Shown here in pieces: positions 1 through 8,224 of a stretch of DNA of 64,000 nucleotides; the stretch's first letter is position 1; each line of letters opens with the position of its first letter. Position numbers and translations under genes: made by a program. The notes under the pieces are model-generated. The model saw nothing but the letters and a program-made list of their open reading frames with translations. It was not told the DNA's origin and made no database searches. Origin of the DNA: Limnohabitans sp. Jir72 (GTDB taxonomy: Bacteria; Pseudomonadota; Gammaproteobacteria; Burkholderiales; Burkholderiaceae_C); the NCBI RefSeq assembly GCF_003063575.1, contig NZ_NESC01000009.1:62001-126000 (forward strand). Direction: 5' to 3'.

Positions 1-2
1 GG

Positions 3-731
3 GCGTTGTACGACCGACCGCACCCCCAAGCGCAGCTGCTGGCTCACGGGGCAGAATTTCTGGAAAACATCGACCGCTTGTCGGACGGGCCATGGACCGA
101 CCTGCCCGTGCCTGAACGCATGCTCGGTTGCGTCGTGGCGGGTGACGCCATCAAACGCCGTGTGCAAGAGCAGATGGAGTTGTGGGATTTCACGCCGCAG
201 TGGGTGGTGCCCAGCGTGTCCGAGGCGGGTGTGACCAATGGCTACGACCACCCTTCCCGTTTGGGCTCGGACCGTTGGGTGGCCATGATCGGTGCCCGCC
301 AGCGCATGCTGGCACAAGGCCCGGCCAGGCCTTTGGTGGTGGTGATGGTGGGAACGGCCGTGACCGTGGAGGCGATCGACGCCGATGGCCGATTCCTCGG
401 TGGTCTGATCTTGCCGGGCCACGGCATCATGCTGCGCGCCCTGGAGTCGGGCACCGCCGGGCTGCATGTGCCCACGGGCGAAGTACGGCCCTTTCCCACC
501 AACACCAGCGATGCACTGACCAGTGGCGGCACTTACGCGATTGCGGGCGCTTGCGAGCGCATGGTGCAGCACCTGCGCGAGCACACCGGGCAAGAGCCCA
601 TGTGCGTGATGACCGGCGGCGCGGGCTGGAAGATGGCACCCAGCATGTCGCTGCAGTTCGATCTGGTGGACAACCTGATTTTTGATGGCCTGCTGGCCAT
701 GGCCGATCAGCGGTTCAACACCACAGTCTGA
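3..731 (+). CDS. coaX: Type III pantothenate kinase, 5' end missing
   Basis: Type III pantothenate kinase phosphorylates pantothenate, the first step of cytosolic coenzyme A synthesis. The reading frame is open from the window edge, so the N terminus with the ATP-binding DIGNT motif lies outside. Visible family motifs are [13 protein letters not shown], the core [11 protein letters not shown] followed by GGLILPG (phosphate and pantothenate binding region) and the C-terminal TGGAG. A TTG at position 6 could be read as a start, but this would delete the nucleotide-binding domain, so the gene is treated as partial. It converges on a TetR gene with directly abutting stop codons. Confidence 0.9.
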   Translation, partial: ALYDRPHPQAQLLAHGAEFLENIDRLSDGPWTDLPVPERMLGCVVAGDAIKRRVQEQMELWDFTPQWVVPSVSEAGVTNGYDHPSRLGSDRWVAMIGARQRMLAQGPARPLVVVMVGTAVTVEAIDADGRFLGGLILPGHGIMLRALESGTAGLHVPTGEVRPFPTNTSDALTSGGTYAIAGACERMVQHLREHTGQEPMCVMTGGAGWKMAPSMSLQFDLVDNLIFDGLLAMADQRFNTTV

Positions 732-1406
732 TCAGGCTCCCGGCGCGGCGTTGTCGCTGTAGGCTGCCGTCAAGGCCTGCAAGTGCGCCTGCAATTGAGG
801 GCTGGCCATATAGGGTGTCAGCAAAGCCAGCACATGCTTGGCACCACGGCTCAAGGCCAAACCCGCACTGGCAGGCTCCAGTGCCTGGCGCGGGTTGCGC
901 ACGTATTCGTAACTGAGCCAGTAAGTGACCATCACCGACATGCTGGCGGACAAAGTTTCCACGCTGTCGGGGTCGATGCGCATCAAGCCCTCGGCTGCCA
1001 AGGATTCGAGCAATTGTCTGAATGCCCGTGTTTTACGCTCCAGCACGGCATGGAAATGGGTCTCCAGGTGGCGGTTGCCCGACAGGAGGTTGTTCAGGTC
1101 GCGGTACAGGAAGCGGTGGTTCCAGACCTGTTCAAACAGCGAGTGCAAGAAGAACCAGGCGTCCTCCACATCGTGCACATCGGCAGCGGCCTCCAGCAGT
1201 TCCAGCATGGCCGTTTCGTAGGCGTCAAACAGGTGGTTGACCAGGGCATCCTTGGACGGGAAGTGGTAGTACAGATTGCCCGGGCTGATGTTCAGCTCGG
1301 ACGAGATCAGCGTGGTGGACACATTGGGCTCGCCAAAGCGGTTGAACAGCTCCAGCGTGACCTCAGCAATGCGCTCGGCGGTGCGGCGAGGGGCTTTCTT
1401 GGCCAT
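732..1406 (-). CDS. TetR family transcriptional regulator
   Basis: A 224-residue protein with an N-terminal TetR helix-turn-helix (residues about 8-55, containing the ISPGNLYYHFPSKDALV recognition region) and a helical C-terminal ligand domain of unknown specificity. It lies 23 bp downstream of the phasin-type gene on the same strand, so the two are probably cotranscribed. That suggests, by inference only, control of polyhydroxyalkanoate or fatty acid metabolism. Its stop codon abuts that of coaX on the opposite strand in a shared TGATCA hexamer. Confidence 0.85.
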   Translation of the reverse strand: MAKKAPRRTAERIAEVTLELFNRFGEPNVSTTLISSELNISPGNLYYHFPSKDALVNHLFDAYETAMLELLEAAADVHDVEDAWFFLHSLFEQVWNHRFLYRDLNNLLSGNRHLETHFHAVLERKTRAFRQLLESLAAEGLMRIDPDSVETLSASMSVMVTYWLSYEYVRNPRQALEPASAGLALSRGAKHVLALLTPYMASPQLQAHLQALTAAYSDNAAPGA

Positions 1407-1429
1407 GGGGTCTTGTCCGCAGCGAGTGC

Positions 1430-1942
1430 TCAGGCTTTGCGCTGTGTGCGGCTGGCTTTGGATTTTGCCGCAGATTGGACCGTTGATTTGGTGGCAGGTT
1501 TGGCCGTGCTGGCCGTCGTTTTGGGTGCTGCCGTGGCTTGGGCCAATTGGGCTTCCAGCTGGGCCACGCGCTCGGTCAGGGCCTGCAGGTCGTACAGCGT
1601 GGGCATGCCTAGGCGCTGCAGGGCCTTGGCCACGCGGTCTTCAAACAGGTGTTCCAGGCGGTCCACACGCACCGTGGTTTGCTGGCCAAAGTCGCTGGCC
1701 AGGTGGGTCAGGCGCTCGGTGGCTTCGTGCAGGCGTTGCTGGGCTTCGGCCTGGCTTTTGCGCTGGAAGGCCAAGCCATCATTGACCAGTGCTTCGATGG
1801 CCTTGCTGCCTTGCTCTTGCGCTTTGGCCATGGCACCCAGGCCAGCCAGCCAGATTTGGTGGGTGGGGGCGGGCGCAGCGCTGTTGTCAGTGGCCTTGTC
1901 TGCGGCGTTTGCGTTCTTGTCAGAGGCGGGGGATTTGGCCAT
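1430..1942 (-). CDS. Phasin / PHA granule-associated protein (PhaI/PhaF-like)
   Basis: A 170-residue protein. The N-terminal half contains the phasin-type signature (IWLAGLGAMAKAQEQGSKAIEALVNDG in segments, residues about 30-56) followed by an amphipathic coiled coil with heptad leucines (residues about 60-135). The last 35 residues are rich in Ala, Lys and Thr, like the histone-like DNA-binding tail of Pseudomonas PhaF, but shorter. Such proteins coat polyhydroxyalkanoate granules and can tether them to the nucleoid. No PHA synthase gene is in the window. The TetR gene follows 23 bp downstream. Confidence 0.8.
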   Translation of the reverse strand: MAKSPASDKNANAADKATDNSAAPAPTHQIWLAGLGAMAKAQEQGSKAIEALVNDGLAFQRKSQAEAQQRLHEATERLTHLASDFGQQTTVRVDRLEHLFEDRVAKALQRLGMPTLYDLQALTERVAQLEAQLAQATAAPKTTASTAKPATKSTVQSAAKSKASRTQRKA

Positions 1943-2089
1943 GCGGAAACTCCTGATTGGAATGCCAACTTTAACCTGAGCGACAGTGCATTGCTTCTAA
2001 AATCTGCCCATCGGTTGCCATGCGCAGCCACTTCACGGCACGCAGCTCCGGTGACAAGCACTGGAGTGACCATCCTGATTCGGGCTTTC

Positions 2090-2986
2090 ATGAAAATTCT
2101 TCTTCTCGGCAAAAACGGCCAGGTGGGCTGGGAGCTGCAGCGCAGCTTGGCGCCCTTGGGTGAACTGATCGCCTTGGACCGTCACAGCACACCCCTGTGC
2201 GGCGACTTGTCCAAGCCCGAAGCCTTGGCGCAAACTGTGCGCGCCGTGCGGCCTGATGTGATCGTCAATGCGGCCGCCCACACCGCAGTGGACAAAGCCG
2301 AATCCGAGCCCGAGCTGGCCCGCACACTCAATGCCACGGCCCCTGCCGCATTGGCCCAGGCTGCCGCAGACGTGGGGGCCTGGCTGGTGCATTACTCGAC
2401 CGACTATGTGTTCAATGGCGAAGGCCAGACCCCTTGGCAAGAAGGCGATGCCACCGGCCCTTTGGGCGTGTATGGCCAGACCAAGCTGGAGGGTGAGCAA
2501 GCCATTGCAGCCAGTGGCTGCCAGCATTTGATTTTTCGCACCAGCTGGGTCTATGCGGCACGTGGCGGCAACTTTGCCCGCACCATGCTGCGCCTGGCGC
2601 AAGAGCGGGAACGCCTGACCGTGATCGATGACCAGCGCGGCGCACCCACGGGCGCAGACCTGATCGCCGATGTGTCGGCGCACGCCATCCGCCAAGCCTT
2701 GGGCACGCAAGACTCGGGTCATTCGGGCATCTACCACTTGGTGGCCGCAGGCGAGACCAGCTGGCATGGCTATGCCTCGCACGCGATTGAGCAGGCGCGG
2801 CAGCTCAAGCCCGATGCGGGCTGGAAAGTGACCGAAATCGCGCCCGTGCCGACCTCGGCCTTCCCGACGCCTGCGCGCCGACCGTTGAACTCCCGCTTAG
2901 ACACGCGGCGTTTGCAGCAGGCCTTTGGTTTGACTTTGCCCACTTGGCAGCAGGGTGTGGACCGGCTGCTGGCCGAGATGCTTTGA
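2090..2986 (+). CDS. rfbD: dTDP-4-dehydrorhamnose reductase
   Basis: A 298-residue NADPH-dependent SDR-type reductase that makes dTDP-L-rhamnose, the last step of the rhamnose donor pathway for surface polysaccharides. Seen in the sequence: the nucleotide-binding GKNGQVGWEL at residues 6-15, the conserved NAAAHTAVDKAE, STDYVFNG with the catalytic Thr region, the YxxxK pair in YGQTKLEGE and the FRTSWVY motif. The ATG at 2090 was chosen because it begins MKILLLGKNGQVG as in homologues; the frame is open much further upstream without family similarity. It stands alone, without rfbA, rfbB or rfbC nearby. Confidence 0.9.
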   Translation: MKILLLGKNGQVGWELQRSLAPLGELIALDRHSTPLCGDLSKPEALAQTVRAVRPDVIVNAAAHTAVDKAESEPELARTLNATAPAALAQAAADVGAWLVHYSTDYVFNGEGQTPWQEGDATGPLGVYGQTKLEGEQAIAASGCQHLIFRTSWVYAARGGNFARTMLRLAQERERLTVIDDQRGAPTGADLIADVSAHAIRQALGTQDSGHSGIYHLVAAGETSWHGYASHAIEQARQLKPDAGWKVTEIAPVPTSAFPTPARRPLNSRLDTRRLQQAFGLTLPTWQQGVDRLLAEML

Positions 2987-3059
2987 GCGCTGAGAACCCG
3001 CGAGGGCTTGCGGCACAATCCTTTTCACCTTCCAATGTACTTTTGAGATCCGACGCCAC

Positions 3060-3959
3060 ATGACCGACACCACTGCCGCGACTTCCGTCTCGCCCCGCGA
3101 CCAAGCCCAGATCTTGGCGCAGGCCATGCCCTACATCCGCAAGTTCCACGGCAAGACCCTGGTCATCAAATACGGCGGCAACGCCATGACCGACCCGGCC
3201 TTGCAGCAAGCCTTTGCCGAAGACGTGGTGCTGCTCAAGCTGGTGGGCATGAACCCGGTGGTGGTGCACGGCGGCGGCCCTCAAATTGAAAATGCTTTGA
3301 GCCGTTTGGGCAAAAAAGGCGAGTTCATTCAGGGCATGCGCGTGACAGACGCGGAGACCATGGAAGTGGTCGAATGGGTGCTGGGCGGCGAAGTGCAGCA
3401 AGACATCGTGGGCATGATCAACCGCGCAGGCGGCAAGGCCGTGGGCCTGACGGGCCGCGACGGCGCCATGATCCGAGCCAAGAAACTGCGCCTGGTGGAT
3501 GCACAAGACCCCGGCAAAGTGCTCGACGTGGGCCAGGTGGGCGACATTGAAAGCATCGACCCGTCCATCCTGAAGGCCCTGCAAGACGACGCCTTCATCC
3601 CGGTGGTCAGCCCCATCGGCTTTGGCGAGAACAATGAGAGCTACAACATCAACGCCGACGTGGTGGCCGCCAAGTTGGCCACTGTGCTGCAAGCCGAGAA
3701 GCTCTTGATGTTGACCAACATCCGCGGCGTGCTGGACAAAGAGGGCAACTTGCTCACCGAGCTGACACCGCACCGCATCGACGAACTGTGCGCCGATGGC
3801 ACCATCAGCGGCGGCATGATCCCTAAGATTGCTGGTGCGCTGGATGCCGCCAAGAGTGGCGTGAACGCGGTGCACATCATCGATGGCCGTGTGCCGCACG
3901 CCATGCTGTTGGAGGTGTTGTCCGAGCAAGCCTTTGGCACCATGATCCGCAGCCGATAA
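3060..3959 (+). CDS. argB: Acetylglutamate kinase
   Basis: A 299-residue kinase that phosphorylates N-acetyl-L-glutamate, the second step of arginine synthesis. Amino acid kinase family motifs are present: VIKYGGNAM near residue 37 (phosphate-binding lysine), [10 protein letters not shown] near residue 66, [12 protein letters not shown] for substrate binding, and the C-terminal GGMIPK with the catalytic lysine. Length and order agree with the family. The slmA gene follows with a 28-bp gap, an arrangement usual in Burkholderiales. The C-terminal region lacks a long extension. Confidence 0.96.
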   Translation: MTDTTAATSVSPRDQAQILAQAMPYIRKFHGKTLVIKYGGNAMTDPALQQAFAEDVVLLKLVGMNPVVVHGGGPQIENALSRLGKKGEFIQGMRVTDAETMEVVEWVLGGEVQQDIVGMINRAGGKAVGLTGRDGAMIRAKKLRLVDAQDPGKVLDVGQVGDIESIDPSILKALQDDAFIPVVSPIGFGENNESYNINADVVAAKLATVLQAEKLLMLTNIRGVLDKEGNLLTELTPHRIDELCADGTISGGMIPKIAGALDAAKSGVNAVHIIDGRVPHAMLLEVLSEQAFGTMIRSR

Positions 3960-3987
3960 ATTGCCAGCAGCCACACAGGGAAGCCAC

Positions 3988-4608
3988 ATGTCCGAGATGG
4001 ATGAATCCAGCCTGAGCACCGCCGAGGAGGCCACCCCTGTGCGCAAGCGCCCCCGTCCGGGTGAGCGCCGTCAGCAAATTTTGCAGACCCTCGCGTCCAT
4101 GCTGGAGCAGCCCGGTGCCGAGCGTGTGACCACGGCGTCACTGGCTGCCAAGATTGGGGTGAGCGAAGCGGCCTTGTACCGGCACTTCGCCAGCAAGGCG
4201 CAGATGTTCGAGGGCTTGATTGACTTTGTGGACCAGTCCGTCATCGGCCTGATCCGCCAGGTCACCGACCGCGAAGGCGCAGGCCCCAACCAGGCCGCAC
4301 GCATCGTGGCCCTGCTGCTGCAATTTGCCGAAAAGAACCCCGGCATGTGCCGCGTCATGACCGGTGACGCGCTGGTGATGGAGCACGAGCGCTTGCAAGA
4401 GCGCATCAATTTGCTGTTTGACAAGATCGAAGCGCAGCTGCGCCAATCGCTCAAAGGCATCGCGTCTGAGGCACCCACCGCTGACGCGCAAGTGGCCGCC
4501 TCGGTGATGGTGGCCTTCATGCAAGGGCGCTTGCAGCGCTTCGCTCGTTCAGGATTCAAGCGCTTGCCATCAGAGCATTTGCAGGCGGCTTTGGGGCGAA
4601 TGCTTTAA
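3988..4608 (+). CDS. slmA: Nucleoid occlusion factor SlmA (TetR fold)
   Basis: A 206-residue TetR-fold protein. SlmA binds dispersed chromosomal sites and antagonises FtsZ polymerisation over the nucleoid. The N-terminal segment RKRPRPGERRQQIL is followed by the helix-turn-helix LAAKIGVSEAALYRHFASK and the LIDFVDQSVIGLI core, which match the SlmA subfamily better than ordinary drug-responsive TetR proteins. The ATG at 3988 with the upstream CAGGGAAG was preferred to a TTG at 3961. Placement directly after argB supports the call. Confidence 0.85.
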   Translation: MSEMDESSLSTAEEATPVRKRPRPGERRQQILQTLASMLEQPGAERVTTASLAAKIGVSEAALYRHFASKAQMFEGLIDFVDQSVIGLIRQVTDREGAGPNQAARIVALLLQFAEKNPGMCRVMTGDALVMEHERLQERINLLFDKIEAQLRQSLKGIASEAPTADAQVAASVMVAFMQGRLQRFARSGFKRLPSEHLQAALGRML

Positions 4609-4780
4609 CTGGCCGCAGGCGTTACACGCCATGGGGCCGACGTGAAACTTGAGCGGTGGCTTGCCTGCCGTGAAAAGTCCATCTCAGGACTTGGGTAATC
4701 TCCTGATAAGCATTCGTCATGTTTCGCTTTATAGTGTTCAGGACCCTTGTTCACTGTCCTCGTCTTGACTGGAGTATCCG

Positions 4781-6355
4781 ATGAAGCGTCGTTCCCTTTT
4801 TGCTGTGGCCACATTGGCCGCAGCACTGTTGACCCCCTTTGTTGCGCAAGCCCAGGGCAAGACCCTGCGCGTGGTGCCGCACGCCAACGTGACCATCCTG
4901 GACCCGATCTGGTCCACCGCGTTTGTCACGCGCAACCACGGCTACATGATCTACGACACGCTGTTTGGAACCGATTTGGCTGGCAAGGTCAAGCCCCAGA
5001 TGGTGGACAAGTGGAACGTCAGCAAGGACAACCTGACCTGGACCTTCACGCTGCGCGACGGCCTGGAGTTCCACGATGGCAAAGCCGTGACGAGCGAAGA
5101 CGTGGTGGCCTCCATCAAGCGTTGGACCAGCCGCGACAGCTTTGGCGGCGTGCTCGCCAAGAGCGTGGACAGCTATGCAACGCCCGACGCCAAGACCTTT
5201 GTCATCAAGCTCAACAAGCCTTTTGGCGTGATGCTCGAAGCGCTGGGCAAGCCCTCGTCCAACGTGCTGTTCATCATGCCCGCACGCATTGCCGCCACAC
5301 CCGGCAGCGAGCAGATCAAGGAACACATCGGCTCGGGCCCCTACAAGTTCGTGCCCGGCGAATACAAACCCGGCGAGCGTTTGGTCTATGCCAAGAACGA
5401 CAAATACAAAGCCCGCAGTGAAGCGCCTGATGGCACCACGGGTGGCAAGAACGTTTATCTGGACCGCGTGGAATGGGTCATCATCCGCGATCCACAGACC
5501 CAGTTCAATGCGCTGGTGGCAGGGGAAGTCGACATCGTCGAGCAGCCTACATTCGAGCAATACGCTTCGCTCAAGGCCCAAAAAGACATTCAGTTGGTGG
5601 ACGCCCAGCCCGCAGGCTTGCAGTTCATCCTGCGCTTCAACCACCTGCATGCGCCGTTCAACAACGTGAAGATCCGCCAGGCCGCCATGGTGGCGCTGGG
5701 CCAAGAGGCGCACCTCAAAACGCAGGTCGGCGCGCCCGGTATGTACACCTTCTGCAAGAGCATGTACCCCTGTGGCACGCCCTTGGCCAGCGACAAGACC
5801 GGCATCTACACCGGCATGGCCGACCCCAAAAAGGCGGCTGACATGCTGAAAGAAGCGGGCTACGACGGCACCCCCGTGGTGCTGATGCGCCCCACCGACC
5901 TGGCCGCGATCGCCAAGCTGCCACTGGTGGCCAAGCAGCAACTGGAAGCTGCGGGCTTCAAGGTCGACATGCAGCAAATGGACTGGGCCACCTTGGTGGC
6001 GCGCCGTGCCAAGAAAGATGCCCCAGCACAAGGCGGCTGGAACGCCTTCATGACCGCTTGGACGGCCGGTGACATCTTGAATCCGCTGACCATGGCCATG
6101 ATGAACGCGGCGGGTGACAAAGGCTGGTTTGGCTGGCAAGACGACAAGCAAATCGAAGACCTGAAGGTCAAGTTCGCGCAGTCGACCACCGATGCACAGA
6201 AAAAGCAAATCGCTGAGCAAATTCAGCTGCGCGCCATGGAAACCGCAACACACGTTCCACTGGGCCAGTACTTCAACCCCGCTGCCCTGCGCAAGAACAT
6301 CTCGGGCTTGGTGCCCGGCGGTGCGCAGGTGTACTGGAACATCAAGAAGAACTGA
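4781..6355 (+). CDS. Peptide-type ABC transporter, periplasmic substrate-binding protein (family 5)
   Basis: A 524-residue extracytoplasmic solute-binding protein of the dipeptide/oligopeptide/nickel family (SBP_bac_5). A signal peptide is visible (KRR start, hydrophobic ATLAAALLTPFVA, predicted cleavage after AQA near residue 25). The family hallmarks LTWTFTLRDGLEFHDG (residues about 85-100) and HIGSGPYKFVPGEY are present. It opens an operon with two permeases, a double ATPase, an M81 peptidase and an amidase. The 172 bp before it contain a TATAGT box at 4730-4735 that could be a -10 element. The substrate is unknown; the adjacent hydrolases suggest a peptide or amide-containing compound. 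Confidence 0.9.
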   Translation: MKRRSLFAVATLAAALLTPFVAQAQGKTLRVVPHANVTILDPIWSTAFVTRNHGYMIYDTLFGTDLAGKVKPQMVDKWNVSKDNLTWTFTLRDGLEFHDGKAVTSEDVVASIKRWTSRDSFGGVLAKSVDSYATPDAKTFVIKLNKPFGVMLEALGKPSSNVLFIMPARIAATPGSEQIKEHIGSGPYKFVPGEYKPGERLVYAKNDKYKARSEAPDGTTGGKNVYLDRVEWVIIRDPQTQFNALVAGEVDIVEQPTFEQYASLKAQKDIQLVDAQPAGLQFILRFNHLHAPFNNVKIRQAAMVALGQEAHLKTQVGAPGMYTFCKSMYPCGTPLASDKTGIYTGMADPKKAADMLKEAGYDGTPVVLMRPTDLAAIAKLPLVAKQQLEAAGFKVDMQQMDWATLVARRAKKDAPAQGGWNAFMTAWTAGDILNPLTMAMMNAAGDKGWFGWQDDKQIEDLKVKFAQSTTDAQKKQIAEQIQLRAMETATHVPLGQYFNPAALRKNISGLVPGGAQVYWNIKKN

Positions 6356-6389
6356 ACTTCTTTTTAAACCCAAGAGCAGCTGAAGTTTT

Positions 6390-7343
6390 ATGCTGAGATT
6401 CTTGCTGCAGCGCCTGCTGGCGCTGATCCCTGTGTTGTTCACGGTGGCGGTCATCGTGTTCCTGATCCTTCGGCTCACGCCGGGGGACCCGGCCGCCGTG
6501 ATCGCGGGCAACAACGCCACCAACGAAGACATCGACCGCATCCGTGAGCAACTGGGCCTGACCAAACCGTTGTTCACGCAATTTGGCATCTGGTTGATGG
6601 GCGTGCTGCAAGGTGACTTGGGCTATTCCTTTTACCTGGGCAAACCGGTGACCGAACTGATCGCCCAGCGCATCGAGCCCACGCTGTCTTTGGCGGCGGG
6701 CACCATGGTGCTGGCCGTTCTGGTGGCGGTGCCTTTGGGCACGCTGGCCGCATGGCGCATGGGGGGCTGGCTGGACCGCATCTTGTCCGGTTTTGCGGTG
6801 GCCGGGTTCTCGGTGCCGGTGTTTGTGATCGGCTATGTGCTGATTTACATCTTTGCCATTCAGCTGCAATGGTTGCCTGTGCAGGGTTACCGCCGTCTGT
6901 TTGGTGAGTTCTCGCAAGGGGTGGGGGCCTGGGCTTACCAGCTGGTGCTGCCTTGGTTGTCACTGGCCACCATTTATGTGGCGCTGATTGCGCGGGTCAC
7001 GCGCGCCAGCGTGTCCGAAGCCCTGACCGAAGACTACATCCGCACCGCCCGCGCCAAAGGCGTGACCGAGCAAGCGGTCTTGCTGCGCCACGCGCTCGCC
7101 AATGCGGCGGTGCCCATCGTCACGGTGATCGGCATCGGCATTGCGCTCTTGATCGGCGGCGTGGTGGTGACCGAGACGGTCTACGCCATTCCCGGCCTGG
7201 GTTCGCTCACGGTGGACGCGGTGCTCAACCGCGATTTCCCGGTCATCCAAGGTGTGGTGCTGTTTTTCAGCGTGCTGTATGTGTTGATCAATTTGTTGGT
7301 GGACTTGAGCTACCTGTGGCTTGACCCCCGGATTCGTTACTGA
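6390..7343 (+). CDS. ABC transporter permease, DppB type
   Basis: A 317-residue inner membrane permease with about six hydrophobic segments. The N-terminal MLRFLLQRLLALIPVLFTV and LTPGDPA are typical of DppB/OppB proteins. The EAA loop, which contacts the ATPase, is at TARAKGVTEQAVLLRHALANA (read in segments, residues about 218-238). It lies 34 bp after the binding protein gene and its stop overlaps the start of the next permease gene by one base, so the genes are translationally linked. Confidence 0.92.
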   Translation: MLRFLLQRLLALIPVLFTVAVIVFLILRLTPGDPAAVIAGNNATNEDIDRIREQLGLTKPLFTQFGIWLMGVLQGDLGYSFYLGKPVTELIAQRIEPTLSLAAGTMVLAVLVAVPLGTLAAWRMGGWLDRILSGFAVAGFSVPVFVIGYVLIYIFAIQLQWLPVQGYRRLFGEFSQGVGAWAYQLVLPWLSLATIYVALIARVTRASVSEALTEDYIRTARAKGVTEQAVLLRHALANAAVPIVTVIGIGIALLIGGVVVTETVYAIPGLGSLTVDAVLNRDFPVIQGVVLFFSVLYVLINLLVDLSYLWLDPRIRY

Positions 7344-8224
7344 TGAACGCCATCTTCCGAAAACTTCTCGCGCACACCACCGTCCGTTTGGGCTTGGGTG
7401 TGCTGGGCCTTTTGATCCTGATCGCCTTGGTCGCCCCTTGGTTGGGCACGGTCGACCCGGCCGCCATGGACTCGGCCAACATCAACACCGCCCCAGGTGT
7501 GGTCGGTCAGTTCGGCTTGCTGGATGGCAGCAGCGTGGCCCACACCTTCTGGATGGGCAGTGACAACTTTGGCCGCGACATCTACAGCCGCGTGCTGTTT
7601 GGCACCCGTGTGTCTTTGCTGGTGGGCTTGTTCACTGCCACCGTGGCCTTGGCCGTGGGCGGCTTGTTGGGCATGCTGGCGGGTTACTTTCGCCTCATGG
7701 ACGCGGTGCTGATGCGTTTCATGGACGGCCTGATGGCCATCCCCGCCATTTTGCTGGCCATTGCGCTGGTGGCAGCCTTGGGTGCTCAGATCTGGACCGT
7801 GGTGGTGGCCATCGCCATCCCTGAAATCCCGCGTGTCACGCGCCTGGTGCGCGCGCTGGTGCTGAGCTTGCGCGAGGAGCCTTTTGTGGAAGCGGCCCGC
7901 GCTTTGGCCACGCCCACGCCGGTCATTTTGGTGCGCCACATCCTGCCCAATGCGATGGCGCCACTGATCGTGCAAGGCACCTTCATCGCAGCCAGCGCTG
8001 TGCTGACCGAAGCCATCTTGAGTTTCTTGGGTTTGGGCCTGCCGGCCGACATCCCGACCTGGGGCAACATCATGGCCGAGGGCCGGGTGCAGTTCACCCA
8101 GTACCCCGGCAATGTGCTGTTCCCCGCGCTCTTTTTGGTGCCCACGGTGCTGGCCATCAACCTCTTGGGTGACGGTCTGCGCGATGTGCTGGACCCCAAA
8201 TTCGCGAAGCGGAGCGGCGCATGA
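7343..8224 (+). CDS. ABC transporter permease, DppC type
   Basis: A 293-residue permease that pairs with the DppB-type protein. It has an N-terminal membrane anchor (VLGLLILIALVAPWLG), the FWMGSDNFGRDIYSRVLFGTR motif characteristic of DppC/OppC (residues about 70-90) and the EAA loop EAARALATPTPVILVRHILPN. The start codon overlaps the preceding stop, and its own stop overlaps the ATPase start in an ATGA tetranucleotide at 8221-8224. The product acts in the inner membrane. Confidence 0.92.
   Translation: MNAIFRKLLAHTTVRLGLGVLGLLILIALVAPWLGTVDPAAMDSANINTAPGVVGQFGLLDGSSVAHTFWMGSDNFGRDIYSRVLFGTRVSLLVGLFTATVALAVGGLLGMLAGYFRLMDAVLMRFMDGLMAIPAILLAIALVAALGAQIWTVVVAIAIPEIPRVTRLVRALVLSLREEPFVEAARALATPTPVILVRHILPNAMAPLIVQGTFIAASAVLTEAILSFLGLGLPADIPTWGNIMAEGRVQFTQYPGNVLFPALFLVPTVLAINLLGDGLRDVLDPKFAKRSGA

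Noticed and set aside
4751-6589. A 612-codon minus-strand frame across the ABC binding protein gene
   Set aside because: The plus-strand protein has a signal peptide and family motifs over the same stretch; the reverse frame shows none.
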